The notes under the pieces are model-generated. The model was not told where the DNA came from, did not search any database, and saw nothing but the letters and a program-made list of their open reading frames with translations. A program made the position numbers and the translations under genes. Positions 33,202-38,575 of a stretch of 38,575 bases of DNA are shown in pieces. Where the stretch lies: assembly GCA_006226495.1 (NCBI GenBank), contig SBGU01000012.1:1-38575 (forward strand), written 5' to 3'. Position 1 is the stretch's first letter. The number at the start of each line of letters is the position of its first letter. Source of the stretch: Alphaproteobacteria bacterium (GTDB lineage Bacteria; Pseudomonadota; Alphaproteobacteria; Sphingomonadales; Kordiimonadaceae).

Positions 33202-33381
33202 ATGGTTGGAGGCATTTCTTCCAGCGCGGTTATTCCGATCAAGTCGGGCTCGCACGGTCTGCGCATCGGCCATGGCAGCGGCGCGGCACTTGATCTTAGC
33301 GCCATTCCCAAAAGCAAGGTGAAGGTAGAAGCCCTTCACACCGAAAAAGGCCGCGGCCTGAAGATCGATATCAAGGTCTAA
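33202..33381 (+). CDS. Small protein of 59 residues, function unknown
   Basis: An ATG with GGGAG eight bases upstream opens a 59-codon frame ending in TAA. The product starts MVGGISSSAVIPIK, contains SGSHGLRIGHGSGAALDL and ends in KGRGLKIDIKV. It is basic and Gly/Ser-rich in its first half, with strand-like alternation in the second, and has no signal peptide or membrane helix. A good hairpin terminator follows 29 bases after the stop, and 200 bases of non-coding DNA precede it, so it looks like a separate transcription unit. I recognise no family. Good signals on both sides are the main argument that it is real. Confidence 0.6.
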   Translation: MVGGISSSAVIPIKSGSHGLRIGHGSGAALDLSAIPKSKVKVEALHTEKGRGLKIDIKV

Positions 33382-33409
33382 GCACGTCCGGTTTGGGGTC
33401 GACGAGCGG

Positions 33410-33445
33410 CGGGATCATGCAGAGGCATGGTCCCGTTTCTCTTTT
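33410..33445. terminator. Intrinsic terminator, probably bidirectional
   Basis: CGGGATCATGC (33410-33420) and GCATGGTCCCG (33425-33435) pair with one G-T mismatch around AGAG, followed by TTTCTCTTTT. It lies between the 59-residue gene and the convergent YaiI gene, six bases from the stop of the latter. Confidence 0.75.
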
Positions 33446-33450
33446 GGGCA

Positions 33451-33906
33451 TCAGCCCGCAGCGCGGCGGGCCTTCTGGACCTCTGTTTCCAGGGCCGACA
33501 GGAACTGCGACCGGTCGCGTTTGGTGAAGCTGGCATTGAAGCCCCGGTCTTCGCCCATATCCCTGAGCTGGGATTTAAGCTCGCGCATCGCCAGCGCCAT
33601 ACCGATATTGGCGGTCGTGAAGGGCCGACCGGTGGCGCCAAGCACCGCAGCACCCTTTTCAAGGCAGCGCGCCGCAAGCGGAATGTCGCCCGTGATGCAA
33701 ATGTCGCCCACGCCGGCATGTTCGGCGATCCAGTCGTCGGCGGCATCAAACCCGCCATCCACAACAACCTTGTTGACCTTGTCGCCCACGGGCATGCGCA
33801 GCCACTGGTTACTGACCAGATGCACCACCAGATCGTGCCGGTAGGCCACCTTCAGCACTTCTTCCTTCACCGGGCAGGCGTCTGCGTCCACATAGATTTC
33901 CAGCAC
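33451..33906 (-). CDS. YaiI/YqxD (UPF0178, DUF188) family protein
   Basis: The 151-residue protein opens with IYVDADACPVKEEV and continues with HLVSNQWLRMP, VVDGGFDAADDWIAEHA, DICITGDIPLAARCLEKGA and GRPFTTANIG, the full set of conserved UPF0178 blocks. The fold is PIN-like with several conserved aspartates; a biochemical role is not established. The start is GTG at 33906 with AAGGA six bases upstream. It stands alone between convergent and divergent neighbours. Confidence 0.94.
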   Translation of the reverse strand: MLEIYVDADACPVKEEVLKVAYRHDLVVHLVSNQWLRMPVGDKVNKVVVDGGFDAADDWIAEHAGVGDICITGDIPLAARCLEKGAAVLGATGRPFTTANIGMALAMRELKSQLRDMGEDRGFNASFTKRDRSQFLSALETEVQKARRAAG

Positions 33907-34028
33907 CGATTTTCCTTACCTGCCCAACAAGGCCTTGTGTTTGCCCCAGCGACCGCCAGCAATTAGCATGTTTTCCGCATGGCAAACAATGCTATGAAGG
34001 CTTCAAGGTCCTGTTACGAGAGGTTTGT

Positions 34029-34670
34029 ATGGTTCTGTCCCGATTTGCATTTGCCGCGTTCGCCATGGTTCCGGCACTGGCCCTTTCCCTTGCCCTGCCG
34101 GCACAGGCGCAGGAGATCCTGCCCCGGCCAAAACCGCCCGTTCCCGGCAAACCTTCTGAGACACAAAAAACCGCGCCTTCGAACAATCGCGGCGAAGCCC
34201 TTGCCGCCATGCGCCTGATGCTGGGGCGGGCACAGGCCGTGCGGGCTCTGGCCGCCGAGCATCTTGTCTATATGGACAGCAAGCGCGACACACCCGAAGT
34301 GCATCTGATGGAAGAAGCCGCGCAGGTGATGGCCTACAGTCTGATCTGCGAGGACAAGGCCATGGACCCCAAGACCCTCAACGACATCGCCAACGAAACC
34401 ACGCTCAAGATTGCGCTGTTGCTGCAGCAATCCCCCGCCGGCCAGAAACTGCTGGAAGCCAATGCCGGCCGCCCGGATGAAGAACGCCTGGCCATGATCG
34501 GCGATATCGCCTCGGCGGCACTGATGTTCAAGATCGGTCGTCGGCGCGGGCTTTTTGACGCGCTGATGACCGACTTTGGCCAGGCCCGTTTCTGTTCCGG
34601 CCTCGGCGGCGACATGCGCACCCGCTATAACGGCCTTGCCGCCGACATTGCTGCCAGCCGCAGGAACTGA
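34029..34670 (+). CDS. Periplasmic protein of unknown function
   Basis: The 213-residue product has a signal peptide (FAFAAFAMVPALALSLA, cut after AQA near residue 27) and then a short Pro/Lys linker (LPRPKPPVPGKP). The rest is helical. Two cysteines, in SLICEDKAM (about residue 106) and ARFCSGLG (about 188), could form a disulfide. GAGAGG lies six bases before the ATG. No domain is recognised. It is followed at 150 bases by the 5-oxoprolinase gene on the same strand, without an obvious terminator between, so co-transcription is possible but not shown. Confidence 0.72.
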   Translation: MVLSRFAFAAFAMVPALALSLALPAQAQEILPRPKPPVPGKPSETQKTAPSNNRGEALAAMRLMLGRAQAVRALAAEHLVYMDSKRDTPEVHLMEEAAQVMAYSLICEDKAMDPKTLNDIANETTLKIALLLQQSPAGQKLLEANAGRPDEERLAMIGDIASAALMFKIGRRRGLFDALMTDFGQARFCSGLGGDMRTRYNGLAADIAASRRN

Positions 34671-34823
34671 GGACCTGCCTGTCTTCAGGAAGCCCGCGCA
34701 GTGACCGGAGACCCGGGCGCCGGTCGCGGTTGCACCTGGCAGGCATATCTGACATCAATGAGGCCAGCGTATCCGGCGGTCCGCCGGTAAATCCAATGTT
34801 TGCACACAACCGACAGGCGGATT

Positions 34824-37800
34824 ATGGCAGACCCCAGCACTGATACCGGCAAATGGCAATTCTGGATCGACCGGGGCGGCACCTTCACCGATGTGGTTGC
34901 CCGCGCGCCGGACGGCACGCTCGGCGCCCATAAATATCTGTCAGAAAATCCGGGGCGGTACCGGGACGCGGCTGTGTTCGCCATGCGCGATATCCTGGGT
35001 GTCGCGCCTGATGCGCCGTTCCCGGCCGACCGTGTTGCCGCCATCAAGATGGGCACCACAGTCGCGACCAACGCGCTTCTGGAACGCAAGGGTGAACCCA
35101 CCCTGCTTCTGATCACCAAAGGCTTCAGGAACGCGCTTCATATCGGGCAACAGCACCGGGCCGACCTGTTCGCAATGCAGCCGTCGCGCCCCGAACCGCT
35201 GTATGCCGATGTTGGCGAGGTGCCGGAACGCATGGGCGCGCACGGCGAGGCGCTTGAACCCTTCGACACCGAAACCTGCCGCCACCTGCTAGAGGCGGCA
35301 CGGAGCGCCGGCATCACCAGCGTCGCCATCGCCTTTGTGCATGGCTACCGTTACCCGGACCATGAAAAACAGGCCGCCGCCCTGGCGGCAGAGGCCGGTT
35401 TCGACCAGATTTCGGTCAGCCATCAGGTCAGCCCGCTGATGAAACTGGTGCCGCGCGGCGATACCACGGTTGCGGATGCCTACCTGTCGCCGATCCTCAG
35501 GCGTTATGTACGGCAGGTGCGCGACGCTGTGGGCGATACGCCGCTTTATTTCATGCAGTCGAACGGCGGGCTGGCGGCAGCCCATGCTTTCGAAGGCAAG
35601 GATGCTGTCCTGTCGGGCCCGGCAGGGGGCATAGTCGGCATCGCCAGAACCGGCGAGCGCGCGGGCGAGACACGCCTGATCGGCTTCGATATGGGGGGCA
35701 CATCCACCGATGTCAGCCATTATGCCGGGGCCTATGAACGGGTGTCCGACACCGTGGTCGCCGGCGTGCGCATGACCGTGCCGATGATGGACATCCATAC
35801 GGTGGCAGCCGGCGGCGGCTCCATCTGCCGCTTCGAAGACGGCCGCTTCCGCGTCGGGCCACAATCGGCTGGCGCCTTCCCCGGCCCCGCCGCCTATGGC
35901 CGTGGTGGACCGATAACGGTGACCGACTGCAATGTCATGCTGGGCAAGCTGCAGCCGGACCTGTTCCCTGCGGTGTTTGGCGAAGACGGCAAGGCCCCAT
36001 TGGACCGCGCGACCACCGAAGCCGGCTTCCGCGCCATTGCTGAGCAGATCAGGAACGAAACCGGGCAGGACCTCGGGCTTGAGACGATTGCCGAAGGTTT
36101 CCTGGCCGTTGCGGTTGAACATATGGCGCGGGCAATCAAGCGGGTGTCGGTCGAACGCGGCCACGATATCAAGAAATACAGCTTGCTGACATTTGGCGGC
36201 GCCGGTGGCCAGCACGCCTGCCTGGTCGCCGACGCACTGGGTATCGAACGGGTGACCGTGCCGCCCTTCTCCGGCGTCTTGTCCGCATTGGGCATGGGGC
36301 TGGCCGACCAGCGGGCCCTGGCCGAACAGGCCGTGGAATGCCCGCTTGGCGAAAGGGCTATATTGGCCCGTTCCATTGCGGCCGTGCGCGACCAGGCGCA
36401 GGCGTCGCTTGAAAGCCAGGGTGTGCCAAGGACCGATCAAACCATCACACTGGCCGTTCGCGCCAAATACAAGGGCACCGACACGACCCTCGGCATCCCC
36501 TTTGGCGATATCGAGAACATGACAGCCGCGTTCGAAGCCGCACACCAGCAGCAGTTCGGCTTCACCGAGCCGGGCCATGCCATCATCGCCGAAGCGGTCG
36601 ACGCCGAAGCGGCAGGCGGCAGCAGCCCCGGCGCGCTTGCCCTGATGGCCAGTGGCACAGCGGTAGCCCCGGCAAGCCACGCCACGGCCTATATGGGCGG
36701 CACACAGCAAACCGTGCCCGTGCATGTGCGCGAAACCCTGAAACCCGGCCATGTGGTGCAGGGGCCCGCCCTGATCCTGGAAAATGGCGGTACAACGGTG
36801 CTGGAACCCGGCTGGAGCGCCTGCCTGGCCGAAAACGATACCCTGGTCCTTAAGCGCACCGAAGCGCGCCAGCGCGCCGATGTGGACACGGGCCGCCCCG
36901 ACCCGATCATGCTGGAGATTTTCAACAATCTTTTCATGTCGGTCGCCGAAGAAATGGGGGCGGTGCTGGCCAAGACCGCCCATTCGGTGAATGTGAAGGA
37001 GCGGCTGGACTTTTCCTGCGCCGTGTTCGACCGGGACGGCAACCTGATCGCCAACGCGCCGCATATGCCGGTGCATCTGGGCAGCATGGGCGAAAGTGTG
37101 TCGGCCATTGTATCGGCCCGTCAGGGCGCCATGCAGCCGGGCGACGTGTTCATGCTGAACGACCCCTATGCCGGCGGCACGCACCTGCCGGATATCACGG
37201 TCATCACACCGGTGTTCCTGGGTGGCGGTAACCAGCCGGATTTCTATGTCGCCTCGCGCGGGCACCATGCCGACATTGGCGGCATCAGCCCCGGTTCCAT
37301 GCCGCCCATGTCGCGCACCATCGAAGAAGAAGGCATTCGCTTCAGCAATTTCCATCTGGTCAAAACCGGTCGGTTCCAGGAAGCAGCCGTGCGTGCGGCA
37401 CTGGCCGACAGCCCCTACCCGGCCCGCAACCCGGATCAGAATATCGCCGACCTGAAAGCACAGGTTGCCGCCAACGAACGTGGTGTGCAGCAAGTGAAAC
37501 GTCTGGTGGCCGACTTTGGCCAAGATGTCGTGGCCGCCTATATGGGCCATGTGCAGGACAATGCGGAAGAAGCCGTGCGCCGGGTCGTGGACCGGCTGAA
37601 GGACGGTGAATGCCGATACGCCATGGATTGCGGTGCAGAGGTGGTGGTGCGCCTGTCCGTCGACAGGCAGGCCCGCGAGGTGACAGTCGATTTCACCGGC
37701 ACAAGCGCGATCCAGCCCAACAATTTCAATGCCCCGCTGGCCGTGACCAAAGCCGCCATCCTGTATGTGTTCCGCACCCTGACCGGCGACGACATCCCCC

Positions 37801-38429
37801 TGAACGCGGGTTGCCTGAAACCCGTGCGCATGATCGTGCCCGACGGCTGCATGCTGAACCCGGTCCCGCCCGCCGCCGTGGTTGCCGGCAACGTCGAAAC
37901 CAGCCAGGTGGTCACCAACGCCCTGTTCCTGGCTGCGGGTGCAATGGCGGGTGCCCAGGGCACCATGAACAACCTGACCTTCGGCAACAGTAAATACCAA
38001 TATTACGAAACCATCTGCGGCGGCACCGGCGCCGGCCCCGGCTTTGATGGTGTGTCGGCCATCCAGTCGCACATGACCAACAGCCGCCTGACCGATGTCG
38101 AGGTGCTGGAATGGCGTTATCCGGTGACGGTCGAACGATTCGACATCCGCGAAGGCAGCGGCGGCAAGGGCAAATGGCAGGGCGGCAATGGCGCCGTGCG
38201 CGCCATCCGCTTCAATGAAGCCATGGATGTCGCCATCCTGTCAGGCCACCGCAAGGCTGGCCCGCCGGGCCTGAATGGCGGCGACGCAGGTGCACCCGGC
38301 AGGACCCGCATCCGGCACCATAACGGGTCCGAAACGATAATGGCTGCATCTGACCAGGCATCGGCAGAAGCGGGCGATTGCATCATCATCGAAACGCCGG
38401 GTGGTGGTGGTTGCGGCGAAGCCGTTTGA
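34824..38429 (+). CDS. 5-oxoprolinase (ATP-hydrolysing), fused HyuA-HyuB type
   Basis: The 1201-residue protein joins both hydantoinase-type subunits. Residues about 8-185 are Hydant_A_N (WIDRGGTFTDVVARAPDG), about 205-490 Hydantoinase_A with the actin-like nucleotide signature FDMGGTSTDVS, and about 690-1195 Hydantoinase_B (LEIFNNLFMSVAEEMGAVL, LNDPYAGGTHLPDI, ending in ETPGGGGCGE). Such fused proteins of about 1200 residues are usually 5-oxoprolinases, which open L-pyroglutamate to glutamate using ATP in glutathione recycling. Related fused or split enzymes act on hydantoins or acetophenone-type substrates, so the substrate is a family inference. The ATG at 34824 follows AGGCGG; a TTG at 34800 in frame is less likely. 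Confidence 0.88.
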   Translation: MADPSTDTGKWQFWIDRGGTFTDVVARAPDGTLGAHKYLSENPGRYRDAAVFAMRDILGVAPDAPFPADRVAAIKMGTTVATNALLERKGEPTLLLITKGFRNALHIGQQHRADLFAMQPSRPEPLYADVGEVPERMGAHGEALEPFDTETCRHLLEAARSAGITSVAIAFVHGYRYPDHEKQAAALAAEAGFDQISVSHQVSPLMKLVPRGDTTVADAYLSPILRRYVRQVRDAVGDTPLYFMQSNGGLAAAHAFEGKDAVLSGPAGGIVGIARTGERAGETRLIGFDMGGTSTDVSHYAGAYERVSDTVVAGVRMTVPMMDIHTVAAGGGSICRFEDGRFRVGPQSAGAFPGPAAYGRGGPITVTDCNVMLGKLQPDLFPAVFGEDGKAPLDRATTEAGFRAIAEQIRNETGQDLGLETIAEGFLAVAVEHMARAIKRVSVERGHDIKKYSLLTFGGAGGQHACLVADALGIERVTVPPFSGVLSALGMGLADQRALAEQAVECPLGERAILARSIAAVRDQAQASLESQGVPRTDQTITLAVRAKYKGTDTTLGIPFGDIENMTAAFEAAHQQQFGFTEPGHAIIAEAVDAEAAGGSSPGALALMASGTAVAPASHATAYMGGTQQTVPVHVRETLKPGHVVQGPALILENGGTTVLEPGWSACLAENDTLVLKRTEARQRADVDTGRPDPIMLEIFNNLFMSVAEEMGAVLAKTAHSVNVKERLDFSCAVFDRDGNLIANAPHMPVHLGSMGESVSAIVSARQGAMQPGDVFMLNDPYAGGTHLPDITVITPVFLGGGNQPDFYVASRGHHADIGGISPGSMPPMSRTIEEEGIRFSNFHLVKTGRFQEAAVRAALADSPYPARNPDQNIADLKAQVAANERGVQQVKRLVADFGQDVVAAYMGHVQDNAEEAVRRVVDRLKDGECRYAMDCGAEVVVRLSVDRQAREVTVDFTGTSAIQPNNFNAPLAVTKAAILYVFRTLTGDDIPLNAGCLKPVRMIVPDGCMLNPVPPAAVVAGNVETSQVVTNALFLAAGAMAGAQGTMNNLTFGNSKYQYYETICGGTGAGPGFDGVSAIQSHMTNSRLTDVEVLEWRYPVTVERFDIREGSGGKGKWQGGNGAVRAIRFNEAMDVAILSGHRKAGPPGLNGGDAGAPGRTRIRHHNGSETIMAASDQASAEAGDCIIIETPGGGGCGEAV

Positions 38430-38447
38430 CAGGCTGCCAGCGCGCAT

Positions 38448-38475
38448 TATAGTTATTTCTAGACTATAGAGTTCC
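38448..38475. promoter_or_regulatory. Operator-like dyad before the last gene
   Basis: TATAGT (38448-38453) and ACTATA (38463-38468) form an inverted repeat. The overlapping CTAGACTATAGAG matches CTGGACTATACAG in the RND operon control region at 11 of 13 bases, so the second TetR protein may also act here. The right half-site is imperfect. Confidence 0.4.
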
Positions 38476-38504
38476 GTTTTACTGTTCAGTCCGGGGAGGG
38501 ATCA

Positions 38505-38575
38505 ATGACAGCGACTGCGGACCAGACGGCACCAGCACGCCTGAAGGATATTCCGGGCGAAAACGGCATGCCGTT
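38505..38575 (+). CDS. Truncated gene at window end, possibly cytochrome P450
   Basis: An ATG preceded by GGGGAGGG opens a frame that runs off the window after 23 codons (MTATADQTAPARLKDIPGEN, then GMP). The short piece LKDIPGENGMP resembles the Pro-rich hinge (lPGp-glPliGn) at the start of many bacterial P450s, but 23 residues are too few to be sure. It lies 75 bases after the 5-oxoprolinase with its own operator-like dyad, so it is probably a separate unit. Confidence 0.4.
   Translation, partial: MTATADQTAPARLKDIPGENGMP

Noticed and set aside
33927-33938. ACAAGGCCTTGT palindrome between the YaiI gene and the periplasmic protein gene
   Set aside because: Only 12 bp, single copy in the window, and no promoter boxes aligned with it. 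Chance is sufficient.

Overview
The window reads as chromosomal DNA from a GC-rich alphaproteobacterium. The evidence is an alpha-type rnpB, a djlA-ampD gene pair of the kind found in that class, many exported peptidases and short palindromic repeats with GTCATTC...GAATCCA edges. I cannot name a genus. Coding density is high. The only gene-free stretches over 300 bases are 14235-14616 and the repeat-rich 16405-16999.

Layout. 1-92: tail of an IS5-type transposase. 107-4460: a TetR gene divergent from a three-gene operon (DUF805 membrane protein, FAD oxidase fused to a methyltransferase, secreted protein of unknown role) across two matched operators. 4516-6969: exported metzincin-type protease. 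7074-7478: a compact GIY-YIG nuclease gene enclosed by inverted palindromes. 7589-8731: LtrA-type membrane protein. 8737-14234 (minus): four tightly packed genes of unknown function, namely a 113-residue protein, a Cys-rich protein with HExxxH, a winged-helix protein and a PIN-domain protein of 864 residues. 14617-16404: DUF885 peptidase-like lipase/peptidase family protein. 16681-16935: two REPIN-like palindrome pairs. 17000-17374: RNase P RNA (minus). 17534-17749: small lipoprotein. 17918-23251: TetR gene divergent from an RND efflux pair. 23310-26909 (minus): djlA, EamA exporter, ampD and a periplasmic helical protein, packed as one operon. 27093-28223: KAS III. 28297-29616: membrane GGDEF enzyme. 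29678-33002: BlaI-type repressor and an M56 metallopeptidase with seven 34-residue DSDY repeats. 33202-33381: 59-residue ORF. 33451-33906: YaiI/UPF0178. 34029-34670: periplasmic protein. 34824-38429: fused 5-oxoprolinase. 38505 onward: a truncated gene, possibly a cytochrome P450.

Most promising for novelty. (1) The operon at 8737-14234 combines a putative RNase, a putative zinc protease and a DNA-binding protein, with overlapping or closely spaced genes, and I do not recognise it as a named system. (2) The GIY-YIG gene sits between inverted copies of a palindrome that also occurs as gene-less inverted pairs elsewhere in the window. This is the relationship expected of an autonomous element and its REPIN/MITE-like derivatives. 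(3) The BlaI/M56 pair has its sensor side replaced by a regular DSDY repeat array instead of a penicillin-binding domain.

All calls rest on reading the sequence and on remembered family motifs. No database search was possible.
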